Source: Lysinibacillus sp. G4S2 (GTDB lineage: Bacteria > Bacillota > Bacilli > Bacillales_A > Planococcaceae). Taken from it: DNA of 64,000 nt. Location: positions 5,088,001 through 5,152,000 of the forward strand of contig NZ_JAUCFJ010000002.1 of the NCBI RefSeq assembly GCF_030348505.1. The letters are read 5' to 3'. The notes under the pieces are model-generated. The model saw only the letters and a program-made list of their open reading frames with translations, was not told where the DNA came from and did not search any database. Shown here one piece after another: positions 1 through 9,069 of the stretch. A program made the translations under genes and the position numbers. Every line of letters begins with the position of its first letter. Position 1 is the first letter of the stretch.

Positions 1-631
1 CACCATCAATTTCACTTAACGTCTTTTTCACCCATTCACGGCGTTCACCACTGAAATATTTATAAATCGATGGTGCAAATTTTTCATGATCCTTTAACAT
101 AAAGATAAAGAAGAATGGAATTAAAATAGCTAATAAAGAGGCAGATACAACTGATTGTAAAAACGAAACTAGCCCCTTACTTGCCACAATGGCAATATCT
201 TGTACAGAATTCGCGATACTATCGATCATCTCTTTTAACTGCGGTGGGAAGTTCTCCCTGTTTCTCAACACATAATCAGTTGCATCTTGAATACCCGCAC
301 TAATCATTGGTGCATTTTTCACTAGCTTATTTAACTGTTCTGCAATCGGATTACCAACAACCCAACCAAAGCCAACAGCGATTGCCATAAGTCCAATGAC
401 TATTGTCAATATACTTGACCATCTCGGCCAGTTTTGTTTTTCTAAAAACCTTTGAATTGGCTCTGTTACATAGTACAAAACACCACCAAGTAACAAAGGG
501 ACAAAAATAGTTTTTAAAATAATGACAAGCGGTGAAAAGATCCAATGAATCTCTACAAAATATTTAATGATTAATAGAACAAGTAAAATCCCTACACATA
601 CTTGAAACCAAACTTTCCTCGTCACTTTCAT
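1..631 (-). CDS. AI-2E family transporter, 3' end cut by window edge
   Basis: Reading leftward from an ATG at 631 gives an open frame of 210 codons that leaves the window without a stop. It starts MKVTRKVWFQVCVGILLVLL and has hydrophobic segments near residues 8-24, 28-52 and 70-90, a polar stretch with NFPPQLKEMI, then another membrane segment. This is the N-terminal half of the PerM/YtvI/AI-2E exporter-like permease family, usually about 350-380 residues. Members move small molecules or ions across the membrane, but the substrate of this one cannot be told. A second member of the family lies at 16092-17150 on the other strand. The gene end is missing only because the window stops. Confidence 0.85.
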   Translation of the reverse strand, partial: MKVTRKVWFQVCVGILLVLLIIKYFVEIHWIFSPLVIILKTIFVPLLLGGVLYYVTEPIQRFLEKQNWPRWSSILTIVIGLMAIAVGFGWVVGNPIAEQLNKLVKNAPMISAGIQDATDYVLRNRENFPPQLKEMIDSIANSVQDIAIVASKGLVSFLQSVVSASLLAILIPFFFIFMLKDHEKFAPSIYKYFSGERREWVKKTLSEIDG

Positions 632-847
632 TCACTTCCTTTTATCACATATACTGAAATACTACTTATATATTTACCATTTCGCAAGTATCCTATTATT
701 TATTATCAAATAAAATAGGTTTTGAAACAAAAAAATCGCTACCCTCCCACGGACGTTCCGCCAGCCTCTCTATCTAAAAGGGCTTGCATAACTTGTTTTC
801 CCGTAGGAGTATCGCGAATCTTCACTTCTGTTGCGTAACTTAACTGT
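632..847. other. Intergenic, possible worn repeat remnant
   Basis: An AT-rich promoter-like part (660-735) is followed by a GC-richer part (740-840) with fragments such as TTCCCGTAGGAGTATCGCG that recall the GC-rich repeat core found elsewhere in the window. The likeness is too weak for a firm assignment. I see no gene. Confidence 0.3.
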
Positions 848-2545
848 TTATAATTTTGTATCGTCTACTGAATTTAAGTAATTTTCAATATCACCGATTA
901 CGGATTCAACACAGCCGTCCTCAAATGGCGAAATTAAGCCTGCTTCTTTTACAAGCTTTGTAAAGGACATAGAGCCCCCTAAACCACATAAATGAATATA
1001 ATCCTTCCAAGCAGCTTCAAATTCTTCACGTGAACGTTTCCAGAATTGGAATGCACAAATTTGCGCTAACGTGTAATCAATGTAATAGAACGGACTTGCA
1101 TAAATATGTGCCTGACGTTGCCATATACCGCCTGCCTCTAGATAACTATTATGATCATAGTCACGGTGTGGTAAATATGTCTCCTCAATTTTTTTCCACG
1201 CAGCTTTACGTTCAGCTGGTGTCATATTCGGATTTTCATAAATCACATGTTGGAACTCATCAACTGCAACACCGTAAGGAAGGAATAATAAGCCGCTACT
1301 TAAGTGTGTAAACTTATATTTTTCCGTGTCTTCCTTAAAGAATAGCTCCATCCATGGCCATGTGAAAAATTCCATACTCATCGAATGAATTTCACAAGAT
1401 TCATATGTCGGCCATAAATATTCCGGGATTCCGATGTCACGGCTTGAATAAACTTGGAAAGCATGCCCAGCTTCATGTGTTAACACATCGATATCACCCG
1501 AAGTACCATTAAAGTTCGAGAAGATAAATGGTGAGTGATAGTTTTCGATAAATGTACAATAACCGCCACTCTCTTTTCCTTTCTTCGCCACTAAGTCCAT
1601 TAAATCATGGTCAATCATGAAGTTGAAGAATTCACCAGTTTCAGGTGATAGCTCTTCATACATTTTTTTACCGTTTGCAACAATCCACTCTGGATCACCT
1701 TTTGGCGTAGCATTTCCTGATAAAAAGTTTAATGCTTCATCATAGAACTTAAGGTCTGAAATACCAATGCGTTTCGCCTGACGTTCGTATAATTTTGTTG
1801 CAAGCGGTACGATTAAATCTCGAACTTGGTCACGGAATTTCTTTACCATTTCTGCGTTATAATCAATGCGATTCATTCGAATATAGCCTAGCTCGACATA
1901 GTTTTTATATCCTAATTTAACAGCAATTTCATGACGCACCTTGACCAGTTCATCATATAATCGATCAAATTCCTCTTCATGCCCCGCAAAAAAGCCAAAG
2001 CGTGCATCTGTTGCCGCCTTACGCATTGTACGATCAGTAGACTCCGCATATGGGCCAAGCTGTGCAAGTGTTAATGTTTCACCATTAAAATCAATTTGCG
2101 CAGATGCAACTAGTTTATTGTATTCTGAAACAAGCTTATTCTCCTTTTGCATTAAATCAATGACTGTTGGTGAAAAGCCTTTAATTTGATAAGTTGCTAG
2201 ATCGAATAATTGCTGTCCCCATTTTCCTTCTAACTGCTCACGGAATGGTGAAACGATTAGTGCTTTATAATATTCTGTTGTTACCTCTTCTAGCTCAGGG
2301 CCAACCTCGTCGAAATAATCGCGTTCTGCATGATAAAATTCATCATTTGTATCAATCGAAGCACGAATATACACTAAGTTCGCCATTGTAGCATAATCAT
2401 TACTTATTGCGTTTAACTTTCCGATTATCCCACTTTGTTCGTCCATCGTTTGAGCATTTTTAAATTGCTCAATTAAAGATAATTGTTGCTCTTTCATTAC
2501 CTCAATATTTGGACGGCTGTATTCATAGTCTTTAAACGTTTTCAT
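848..2545 (-). CDS. M3 family oligoendopeptidase
   Basis: This 565-residue protein is a cytoplasmic zinc metallopeptidase of the M3 (thimet/PepF) family, which cleaves short peptides. The zinc-binding HEAGH motif is at residues 357-361, inside the typical context DVLTHEAGHAFQVYSS, with the downstream glutamate region (YESCEIHSMSMEF) that supplies the third ligand. Length fits the M3B oligoendopeptidase group, and there is no signal peptide. The ATG start has a good site (AGAGGGG) 6-7 bases ahead. It is transcribed alone and leftward. The exact substrate is unknown; general peptide turnover is the usual role. Confidence in the family is very high. Confidence 0.95.
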   Translation of the reverse strand: MKTFKDYEYSRPNIEVMKEQQLSLIEQFKNAQTMDEQSGIIGKLNAISNDYATMANLVYIRASIDTNDEFYHAERDYFDEVGPELEEVTTEYYKALIVSPFREQLEGKWGQQLFDLATYQIKGFSPTVIDLMQKENKLVSEYNKLVASAQIDFNGETLTLAQLGPYAESTDRTMRKAATDARFGFFAGHEEEFDRLYDELVKVRHEIAVKLGYKNYVELGYIRMNRIDYNAEMVKKFRDQVRDLIVPLATKLYERQAKRIGISDLKFYDEALNFLSGNATPKGDPEWIVANGKKMYEELSPETGEFFNFMIDHDLMDLVAKKGKESGGYCTFIENYHSPFIFSNFNGTSGDIDVLTHEAGHAFQVYSSRDIGIPEYLWPTYESCEIHSMSMEFFTWPWMELFFKEDTEKYKFTHLSSGLLFLPYGVAVDEFQHVIYENPNMTPAERKAAWKKIEETYLPHRDYDHNSYLEAGGIWQRQAHIYASPFYYIDYTLAQICAFQFWKRSREEFEAAWKDYIHLCGLGGSMSFTKLVKEAGLISPFEDGCVESVIGDIENYLNSVDDTKL

Positions 2546-2619
2546 AGAATTCCCCTCTTTCTGTCATATACCCCGTTATCTTTCTATTATATGCCAAATC
2601 TATCTTATTAAGAAACAAT

Positions 2620-3195
2620 TTAGTAGCCAATTATATATGTTTTTAATAGCGCTGCTCTTTCACGTATCTTTAGCTTTGCTTCCACTGATTTTGGTGTTTT
2701 TGCCGCAACGACATCTACTTCAAAATCTAAAGACTCAGCTAAATACTTTGCACGCTTTAAATGAAAATCATTAGAGACAATCGTGATTCGCTTTGTTCCT
2801 TTAGGCAATAGTTCTTTAGAAAATAATAAGTTCTCGTAAGTTGATGTAGATTGGTCTTCCACTAATATTCTGTTAGCATCAATACCATTATCCTGTAAGT
2901 ACTTAAGCATTACAGAAGCCTCTGTTCGATCTTCATCTGCTCCTTGCCCACCCGAAACAATTACTTTTACATGAGGATACTTTTTTAAATATTTTACAGC
3001 CTCTTCTAATCTATTTTTCAAAGACAGCGATGGAACTCCCCCCGGTTTTACCTTCGCCCCTAGTACAATCAAATATTCAGCTGTGCCGTTCGCAACCGGC
3101 TGGACACCTTGTTTCATCTCTTCGCCGAGCCAAATAAAAACAATACCACCCACAGCGAGTAGTAAAATACCCACTCTCAACACCCATTTTTTCAC
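2620..3195 (-). CDS. YdcF/SanA-like DUF218 membrane protein
   Basis: The 191-residue protein has one N-terminal membrane segment (about residues 5-24) followed by a DUF218 domain. Typical family motifs are visible: YLIVLGAKV, the glycine-rich SGGQGADE and the STSTYENL block, then SNDFHLKRA. DUF218 proteins (SanA, ElyC, YdcF) are linked to envelope and cell-wall precursor metabolism, but the reaction is not known in most cases. The start is a GTG (3195-3193) behind GGGAGGGG with 6-base spacing. It sits between the M3 peptidase and a chemoreceptor, all leftward. The family is clear; the function is not. Confidence 0.85.
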   Translation of the reverse strand: MKKWVLRVGILLLAVGGIVFIWLGEEMKQGVQPVANGTAEYLIVLGAKVKPGGVPSLSLKNRLEEAVKYLKKYPHVKVIVSGGQGADEDRTEASVMLKYLQDNGIDANRILVEDQSTSTYENLLFSKELLPKGTKRITIVSNDFHLKRAKYLAESLDFEVDVVAAKTPKSVEAKLKIRERAALLKTYIIGY

Positions 3196-3237
3196 AACTT
3201 ACCCCTCCCTTACCTTTTATTAACGATAAGAGAAGAA

Positions 3238-3274
3238 AAAGGATGCTGTACGAGCAATTCTGTACAAACATCCT
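3238..3274 (-). terminator. Terminator after chemoreceptor gene
   Basis: Inverted repeat AGGATG...CATCCT with an inner TGTAC/GTACA pair, followed on the minus strand by TTTTTCTTC. It lies just past the stop of the gene ending at 3281. Confidence 0.7.
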
Positions 3275-3280
3275 GATTAA

Positions 3281-5023
3281 TTATCTTATTATAAAGCGCT
3301 TAATAGAGTCCTGTAATGCCGTTATTTCATCTGTTAAATCATTGGAAGATTCACTTACAATCTGAATGGCGTGCTGTTGTTCATCAACGGATGCCGTTAC
3401 TTCCTCTGAAGCAGCAGCATTTTTCTCACTAATCATCGCAATACTTTCGATAGATTGTATAATGTTATCCTTTGAGCTGTTCAAATATTCTACCCCCGTA
3501 GTCATTTCCCCAATAACAGCAATGATTTTTTCTACAGCCAATTCGATTTCCGTAAAGGATGACTCTGTTATAGCAACCGAATCATTTTGCTGACGAACAA
3601 TGACGTTTGTTTTCTTCATCTCATCGTTCACTAAATTAGTTTCACTTTCAATTCCCTTTATCGTTGTACGCACTAGCTCAGTTGCTACAGATGTTTGATC
3701 CGCAAGCTTACGTACTTCCTCAGCAACAACCGCAAATCCCTTGCCGTGCTCACCCGCTCTAGCCGCTTCTATTGATGCGTTTAATGCAAGTAGATTCGTC
3801 TGATTAGAAATCTCGGTAATGGTACCAACAATGCCTTCGATTTCTCTGACTTTCACAATTAAGCTATTAAAGACAGACTGAACGTTATTAATCAATTCGG
3901 AGGACTCATGTGATTTCTCTTTTAAGCTGTTTAAATTAACGAGACCTTCTTGATTTGATTGCTTCATATGTTGAGATGCATCAAGCATTACTCCATTTTT
4001 GTCATGCAATAATTCAATCTGCTGAGCAAATTCAATGGCAATTCTATTCGTATCCTCAGCATCTGATGCTTGCTTTACTGCACCGCTTGAAACCTCATTA
4101 ATCGCTTTTACTATTTCATCTCCATAAGCGTTCGTTTCCTCTGCCACAGATGTTAAATTTGACGATGTCGATTGAATTTCTACAATAGCTTCCTCTACAT
4201 CTGTAATTAATGTTTTCAGTTGATCAACCATTTCATTAAAGCCTTCATTTAGCTGACCAATTTCATCAGAGCGTTGTAGATCCTCAATTTCTACTGTTAA
4301 ATTCCCTTTGGCTACCTCACGTACGCGTTTAGATAATTTTTGAACTGGTAAAGCCAAATGTCTAGAAACCATTATGACAACTGCTGTACCAATAATGATA
4401 GCACCTATTAATGTAATACCGATCACGAGTAATAATGAATTAGCTCCTTTATTGAAGTCTTGCATATATGTACCTGATGCTATAATCCATCCCCAGTGAG
4501 GATCTTTTGCAGAATAAATTATTTTATCAGCTATTTCATCTTGACCCGGTAACTCAAATTCATATTGTGTAAAACCTCCGCCAGCAAGTGCTTTGTCGGT
4601 TACTTCCCGAATAAAATAGTTGCCGCTACTATCTTGATCATTCCATAGGTTGTCCCCTTCTCGAGTCGGATGAGTTGTTAATGTCCCTTTATCATCTAAG
4701 ACGTAAATATATCCGTACTCTCCCAAATCTCCAGGATAATTGATCGGCCTCTTTCCGTCACTATCCTTCGGTCCAAGTATTGCCTCCCTCACTCGCTCCT
4801 GTGCGACTTCTAAAGGAATATCACCCTTTTCAACACTTTCATTTGCAAGCTCGATTAATTGCAGAGTAGATTCAACACTATTCTTAATTACTTGTTCCCC
4901 AATATTCTCCATACCATTTTTAGCTTTACTATAACTAACTAAACCAATAATCAAGCTTGGTATGATTAATAATGCTAATGAAATAATAATTAATTTCCCC
5001 TGTATCGAACGTAAAAACCTCAT
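3281..5023 (-). CDS. Methyl-accepting chemotaxis protein with Cache sensor
   Basis: This 580-residue receptor signals ligand binding outside the cell to CheA/CheW inside. There is a membrane segment at about 12-31, a single-Cache type sensor at about 40-192 ([16 protein letters not shown] at 104-119, [13 protein letters not shown] at 174-186), a second membrane segment near 196-219, a HAMP linker to about 272, then a long coiled coil. The conserved hairpin tip [19 protein letters not shown] lies near 407-425. sCache_2 domains often bind small organic acids, but the ligand here cannot be read from sequence. There is no C-terminal CheR-tether pentapeptide. A receptor with a different sensor lies at 33052-34746. 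Confidence 0.95.
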   Translation of the reverse strand: MRFLRSIQGKLIIISLALLIIPSLIIGLVSYSKAKNGMENIGEQVIKNSVESTLQLIELANESVEKGDIPLEVAQERVREAILGPKDSDGKRPINYPGDLGEYGYIYVLDDKGTLTTHPTREGDNLWNDQDSSGNYFIREVTDKALAGGGFTQYEFELPGQDEIADKIIYSAKDPHWGWIIASGTYMQDFNKGANSLLLVIGITLIGAIIIGTAVVIMVSRHLALPVQKLSKRVREVAKGNLTVEIEDLQRSDEIGQLNEGFNEMVDQLKTLITDVEEAIVEIQSTSSNLTSVAEETNAYGDEIVKAINEVSSGAVKQASDAEDTNRIAIEFAQQIELLHDKNGVMLDASQHMKQSNQEGLVNLNSLKEKSHESSELINNVQSVFNSLIVKVREIEGIVGTITEISNQTNLLALNASIEAARAGEHGKGFAVVAEEVRKLADQTSVATELVRTTIKGIESETNLVNDEMKKTNVIVRQQNDSVAITESSFTEIELAVEKIIAVIGEMTTGVEYLNSSKDNIIQSIESIAMISEKNAAASEEVTASVDEQQHAIQIVSESSNDLTDEITALQDSIKRFIIR

Positions 5024-5320
5024 GCTTTAGCCCCCTTTTTTTCTTCATTCACCAAGACTATTAATCTATATTATGTTATGGTTTGAATTTTTTCACAATG
5101 GGTAAATTGCAATGTAAGGACGAATTATTTGCTTTTTTAGACAAATATGCTACTACAAATATTTTTCTGGTTAAGAAAAAAACTATCTTTCTGCAGAGGT
5201 ATACCCTATGGAAAAATAGTTTTTTGATTTTTATCCTAGTTTAAATGTAGTTATAGCATCAGTGACAGACTGTCTAATCGATTGATAAAAGAGTCTTCCC
5301 TAACATGAAAGTGATTTTAC

Positions 5321-5533
5321 GTTCAAGGCTACATGATTTCCCACATAAAGCGAGACAGATGAGACCCTGCACGACGGAGCGGATGTTTTCTGTGCGAAAG
5401 CGAAGCGGCAGCGACAAACAAAAGGGTTTTCTGTGCGAAAGCGAAGCGTCAGCGACAAAGCGAGTAGCCCGTAGCGGAAATCAGCCTCTTCGAATTAATT
5501 TAAATGTATAAAAATGGTTAATCAACACACCTG
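5321..5533. repeat. Family A repeat, one end decayed (A1)
   Basis: The right end TAATCAACACACCTG (5519-5533) matches the 15-bp end of the intact family A copy at 17154-17411. The inner part has the same GC-rich core, with AAGCGAGACAGATGAGACC and GCGAGTAGCCCGTAGCGGAA, and two units of the TTCTGTGCGAAAGCGAAGCG module. The opposite arm is worn and lacks a recognisable terminal repeat. An open frame at 5305-5511 is a by-product of this repeat. Together with AT-rich DNA this explains most of the 5024-5604 gap. Confidence 0.75.
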
Positions 5534-5563
5534 TTAATTTACAATAGTTTTTCATAATACAAA

Positions 5564-5588
5564 ACCAGTAGCTTTAAACGCTACTGGT
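5564..5588 (-). terminator. Terminator after yebC
   Basis: CCAGTAGC and GCTACTGG form a perfect 8-bp stem with a short loop, followed on the minus strand by TTTTGT. It lies about 17 bases past the yebC stop. Confidence 0.75.
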
Positions 5589-5604
5589 TCTATTAATTAT
5601 TTTC

Positions 5605-6324
5605 TTATTCGCCTAAATCTGCATTATGGTAAACATTTTGTACGTCTTCTAAATCTTCTAATGCATCAATTAGTTTTTCAAATTTCGCTACATCGTCACC
5701 AGTTAATGCTACTTCTGTTTGTGGAAGCATAGAAAGCTCTGCTACTGTAAATTCTTGAACACCAGCTGCTTTTAATGCTTCTTGTGCAGCAAAGAATTGG
5801 TCCGGCTCCGCATAAATAATGACAGCCTCATCTTCTTCCAGAATATCACGAGCATCAACATCTGCTTCCATTAAAATTTCAAGAACTTCATCTGCAGATT
5901 TACCTTCTAAACCGATAACCGCTGTTGAATCAAACATGTAGGCAACAGATCCACTGACACCCATATTCCCATTGTTTTTACCAAATGCTGCACGTACATC
6001 AGAAGCTGTACGGTTAACATTATTTGTTAAAGCATCAACGATTAACATAGTGCCAGCTGGTCCGAAGCCTTCATAGCGTAATTCGTCGAAGTTTTCATCG
6101 CCGCCACCTTTTGCTTTATCAATTGCTTTTTCAATAATATGCTTAGGAACACTGTATGTTTTTGCTCGTTCAAGGACAACTTTAAGGGCACGGTTTGATT
6201 CAGGATCTGGCTCGCCTGATTTAGCTGCCACATAAATTTCACGTCCGAATTTTGCGTTGATTCGGCTTGTGCTTTGGTCTTTAGACGCTTTCTTTTCTTT
6301 AATATTGTTCCACTTACGACCCAT
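5605..6324 (-). CDS. yebC: YebC/PmpR/TACO1 family protein (YeeI-like)
   Basis: The 239-residue protein starts [16 protein letters not shown], the standard YebC-family N-terminus, and continues with [29 protein letters not shown] and [14 protein letters not shown]. The family was long annotated as a DNA-binding regulator; more recent work links it to helping ribosomes through difficult proline-rich sequences, with human TACO1 acting in mitochondrial translation. Length and sequence are close to B. subtilis YeeI as I remember it. A GTG three codons upstream (6333) is possible, but it sits too close to the ribosome site, so I take the ATG at 6324. It is a single gene with its own terminator. Confidence 0.93.
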   Translation of the reverse strand: MGRKWNNIKEKKASKDQSTSRINAKFGREIYVAAKSGEPDPESNRALKVVLERAKTYSVPKHIIEKAIDKAKGGGDENFDELRYEGFGPAGTMLIVDALTNNVNRTASDVRAAFGKNNGNMGVSGSVAYMFDSTAVIGLEGKSADEVLEILMEADVDARDILEEDEAVIIYAEPDQFFAAQEALKAAGVQEFTVAELSMLPQTEVALTGDDVAKFEKLIDALEDLEDVQNVYHNADLGE

Positions 6325-6395
6325 TGTTTCCACTCTCTTTCAATGTTTAAGTTTATAAAAATCATAGATGGGTAGATGCCATCTGTAAATAGTGA

Positions 6396-6432
6396 ATCAA
6401 TTATGCATCGGCATAATTGCGTCCGGAATTAC
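6396..6432. repeat. Hairpin repeat family D, fragment (D1)
   Basis: ATCAATTATGCATCGGCATA and the following ATTGCGTCCGGA match the left half of the two longer D copies at 44208-44320 and 44432-44562. The right half is missing. It lies in the 205-bp gap between yebC and the phosphatase gene. Confidence 0.6.
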
Positions 6433-6538
6433 TCTGCAAATAATAACACAAATGATGCTTACAAAGCTAGATATGCCAATGTTTAAAGTGATTTTCTGAA
6501 GAATAAATTTGTAAAAAACTGCTTCACCTAGATTCACT

Positions 6539-7003
6539 TTACAATTGGCTTTCTACTTTGATTTTTTCTAATAATGCATGACAGCCTTCTAAAACCAGAT
6601 TATAAGTTTCTTGAAAATCTCCTGTATAATATGGATCTGGCACGTCTTTTTGATGGTCAGTTAAATCTAAAAAACGGAAAATCTTTGGAGAATTAGGATT
6701 GCCCAGCATCGTTTGTATATTGCGTATATTACTTTCATCCATGCCAATAAGGTAATCGAAATTTTCAAAGTCTGCCTTTTGTAACTGTCGCCCTTGCATC
6801 CCTTTCGTTGAGATGCCGTATTCTTTCAGCTTATCTTGTGTTCCTCTGTGCGGAGGTTCACCAATATGCCAGGAGCTTGTTGCAGCCGAATCTACTTCGA
6901 TTTTCTGACTCAAATGCTCTTTCTCTACTAAATCACGCATGACCGCTTCAGCCATTGGTGAGCGACAAATATTTCCCAAACATACAAAAAGTACTCGAAT
7001 CAT
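6539..7003 (-). CDS. Low-molecular-weight protein tyrosine phosphatase
   Basis: The 154-residue protein is a complete LMW-PTP. The P-loop CLGNICRS with nucleophile Cys8 and Arg14 is at the N-terminus, and the general-acid Asp is in DPYYTGDF near the C-terminus. The family removes phosphate from protein tyrosine or, for YwlE-like members, from arginine; DPYY makes it closer to the YfkJ type. An ATG at 7003 behind AGGAGGAG (5-base spacing) sets the start; the open frame runs further upstream only because it enters the 36-bp repeat array. That array separates the gene from any upstream promoter, so transcription presumably begins within or beyond it. Confidence 0.93.
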   Translation of the reverse strand: MIRVLFVCLGNICRSPMAEAVMRDLVEKEHLSQKIEVDSAATSSWHIGEPPHRGTQDKLKEYGISTKGMQGRQLQKADFENFDYLIGMDESNIRNIQTMLGNPNSPKIFRFLDLTDHQKDVPDPYYTGDFQETYNLVLEGCHALLEKIKVESQL

Positions 7004-7040
7004 TTTTACTCCTCCTACAATCCATTTCACCTTGCTGTAA

Positions 7041-7412
7041 TTGTTGCTGCCGCTTCGCTTTCGCACAGAAAACCCTTTTGTTGCTGTCGCTTCGCTTTCG
7101 CACAGAAAACATTTTGTTGCTGTCGCTTCGCTTTCGCACAGAAAACATTTTGTTGCTGTCGCTTCGCTTTCGCACAGAAAACATTTTGTTGCTGTCGCTT
7201 CGCTTTCGCACAGAAAACATTTTGTTGCTGTCGCTTCGCTTTCGCACAGAAAACATTTTGTTGCTGTCGCTTCGCTTTCGCACAGAAAACATTTTGTTGC
7301 TGCCGCTTCGCTTTCGCACAGACGAAACCCTTTTGTTGCTGTCGCTTCGCTTTCGCACAGAAAACATCTGTTGTTGCTGCCGCTACGTTTGCACTACGCT
7401 TTCGCACAGAAA
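7041..7412. repeat. 36-bp tandem repeat array, 10 units
   Basis: Ten units of a 36-bp sequence lie head to tail; the most conserved part is GTCGCTTCGCTTTCGCACAG followed by AAAACATTTTGTTGCT. The central units (about 7095-7310) are almost identical, while the outer ones differ by point changes and short indels. Because 36 is a multiple of three and the unit has few stops, several frames on both strands are open across the array and give false repeat proteins (for example VFCAKAKRQQQ units). Single copies of the same module sit inside the A and B repeats and at 22796-22850. Confidence 0.95.
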
Positions 7413-7434
7413 ACATCTGCTGAATGAAGATAAA

Positions 7435-7464
7435 GCACCCAAAATCAAACTTGATTTTGAGTGC
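7435..7464 (-). terminator. Possible terminator after plsC-like gene
   Basis: GCACCCAAAATCAA and TTGATTTTGAGTGC pair to form a hairpin just past the stop of the acyltransferase at 7478. The T-run is weak. Confidence 0.45.
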
Positions 7465-7477
7465 CTTCTATTCTGAT

Positions 7478-8086
7478 TTAATTTTTTTCTGTTGCAATGC
7501 GCTTTTCTAATTCCTCTGTTAAAGCTAACAGTTCATGCTCAAGACGATGTGTAAATTCCTCACGCCCGTCTTTACCCTTGCCTGTTACATAAAATGGCTC
7601 GCCATAAATTAGATAGCCCTTTCCACGTTTAAAAATATCACCAGCATTACGCGCACCAACATAAGCGGCTGGTAAAATTTGCGCTTTTGACAATTGTGCT
7701 ATTGTAATAGCACCTTGCTTTAAATCCGTACCTTCAGCATTTCGCGTACCGGATGGGAAAATCCCAACAATTTTACCCTCCTTCAATAACTGTGAAGGAA
7801 TTTTAATAACGCTTGGACCTGGATTGTCACGGTCAACCGGAAAGGCATTTAAACGCTCTATAAGCCAACCAAGACCCTTTATATCAAACAATTGCTTTTT
7901 AGCCATAAAGTGGATTTCCCGAGGGAATACTGCAACACCAAGATTTAAAATATCAACATAACCCGTGTGTGTACATGCAATAATAAAACCACCTTCCTTC
8001 GGTAAGTTTTGCTCTTCATATACACGCGCTTTTGAGCCCGATAATTTTAATATCACTTTTACAACATTCGCTATAAATTTATACAC
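7478..8086 (-). CDS. plsC: 1-acyl-glycerol-3-phosphate acyltransferase (PlsC family)
   Basis: This 202-residue membrane-associated enzyme transfers a fatty acyl chain to lysophosphatidic acid in phospholipid synthesis. The catalytic HX4D motif is HTGYVD (His40, Asp45). The glycerol-phosphate-binding block reads FPSGTRNAEG near residue 110-119, with the usual EGTR written PSGTR. A further block, ILPAAYVGA, matches the fourth family motif. Length fits the short PlsC type of Firmicutes. It is a single leftward gene between the 36-bp array and an RlmA-like gene. Other lysophospholipid acyltransferase substrates cannot be excluded. Confidence 0.88.
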   Translation of the reverse strand: MYKFIANVVKVILKLSGSKARVYEEQNLPKEGGFIIACTHTGYVDILNLGVAVFPREIHFMAKKQLFDIKGLGWLIERLNAFPVDRDNPGPSVIKIPSQLLKEGKIVGIFPSGTRNAEGTDLKQGAITIAQLSKAQILPAAYVGARNAGDIFKRGKGYLIYGEPFYVTGKGKDGREEFTHRLEHELLALTEELEKRIATEKN

Positions 8087-8164
8087 TGTTCCATTCCTAC
8101 CTTATTCAATAGTTACTCCCATTGTAATCGAAAATGCCTGTGTACTGCAATTGCATGTGAAATA

Positions 8165-8226
8165 AATCCGTGACATCCGCCGGAGACTTTCACTTCTGTC
8201 GCTACACTTTCGGTACAAAAAACACT
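8165..8226. repeat. Hairpin repeat D fragment plus worn core module (D2)
   Basis: ATCCGTGACATCCGCCGGAG matches the right half of family D, followed by TCACTTCTGTCGCTACACTT, a worn version of the 36-bp array module. It fills most of the gap upstream of the acyltransferase and downstream of the methyltransferase gene. Confidence 0.5.
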
Positions 8227-8238
8227 AACTGAAAGTAG

Positions 8239-9069
8239 TTAAACCTTTCCCACTAATACATCAACATCAATCGTAATTTCATTTAAATGGATAGTTGCCC
8301 CCTCTTTTTTATGCCAGCCCATTGGTGTCATTTCAAGCAGTGCTGGTACAAGCTCTAGAGCTAACGGTACCGTATAAGTAATACGCTCTACACTAACATC
8401 GGCAAAGCTTTCTTTAAAACGAGCAACTATTTGTTCATTCGAATACGACTCTTTAGTAGAATCCGCATACAATTGTGCTCGAAGCTCATGTAAGTACCCG
8501 CTTTGAGGTACAACCTTCACAACACAACCATTCCTAGTTAATAGACGTTTAAATTCTTCATAATTTGCAGGAGATAAAATGTTTAAGATGGCATCGAAGC
8601 TTGATCTTGCAAATGGACTTTTCGCTAAATCACCAACACACCAAATTTGTTCTGGATAATGTCGAGATGCAGCAAGTATGCCTTCTTTCGCTATATCAAT
8701 ACCAATGCCAATCCCATGTTTCTTCGCCATAATACGGGCTAAATGTGAACCTTCACCACACCCTGTATCAAGCACGGTTTCTGCATTCGCAATGAGCTCT
8801 CCAATTTTATCTTCTACTAAATCGTAGATACCACTATCAATAACCGCTTTTCGAGATTCAAAGAGGTCTTTACTGTACTTAGAAATAGCACCATGTGTCA
8901 GCATATTGACATAGCCCTGCTTGGCAATATCAAAAGAATGATTTGAGGAGCATACTAGTCTACCCTGCTCAAAAACACTCATTGACTCCTGACAAATCGG
9001 ACAAGCAAAAAGCGTTATATTTTTATCCATTAAGGCTGCCCCTGCAGCTCTTTTAGAAAGTGCCCCCAT
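8239..9069 (-). CDS. RlmA-like rRNA guanine-N1 methyltransferase
   Basis: The 276-residue protein has the RlmA layout: an N-terminal zinc knuckle (Cys23, Cys26, Cys40, His44) then a Rossmann methyltransferase domain with SAM motif DTGCGEGSH at 101-109. RlmA enzymes methylate N1 of a guanine in 23S rRNA helix 35, and some confer tylosin or mycinamicin resistance. The ATG at 9069 overlaps the MATE stop as TAATG and has AGGAGG 7-8 bases upstream, so a longer frame beginning at 9120 is not needed. The coupling suggests one transcript with the efflux pump. Which of the two guanines it modifies is not decidable here. Confidence 0.88.
   Translation of the reverse strand: MGALSKRAAGAALMDKNITLFACPICQESMSVFEQGRLVCSSNHSFDIAKQGYVNMLTHGAISKYSKDLFESRKAVIDSGIYDLVEDKIGELIANAETVLDTGCGEGSHLARIMAKKHGIGIGIDIAKEGILAASRHYPEQIWCVGDLAKSPFARSSFDAILNILSPANYEEFKRLLTRNGCVVKVVPQSGYLHELRAQLYADSTKESYSNEQIVARFKESFADVSVERITYTVPLALELVPALLEMTPMGWHKKEGATIHLNEITIDVDVLVGKV

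Noticed and set aside
7041..7412. CRISPR array
   Set aside because: Units are contiguous, with no spacers, and no cas gene is in the window.
6948..7476. Several long open frames on both strands with repeats such as VFCAKAKRQQQ
   Set aside because: They arise from the 36-bp tandem array, whose unit is a multiple of three and poor in stops. No ribosome sites fit and they conflict with the phosphatase start.
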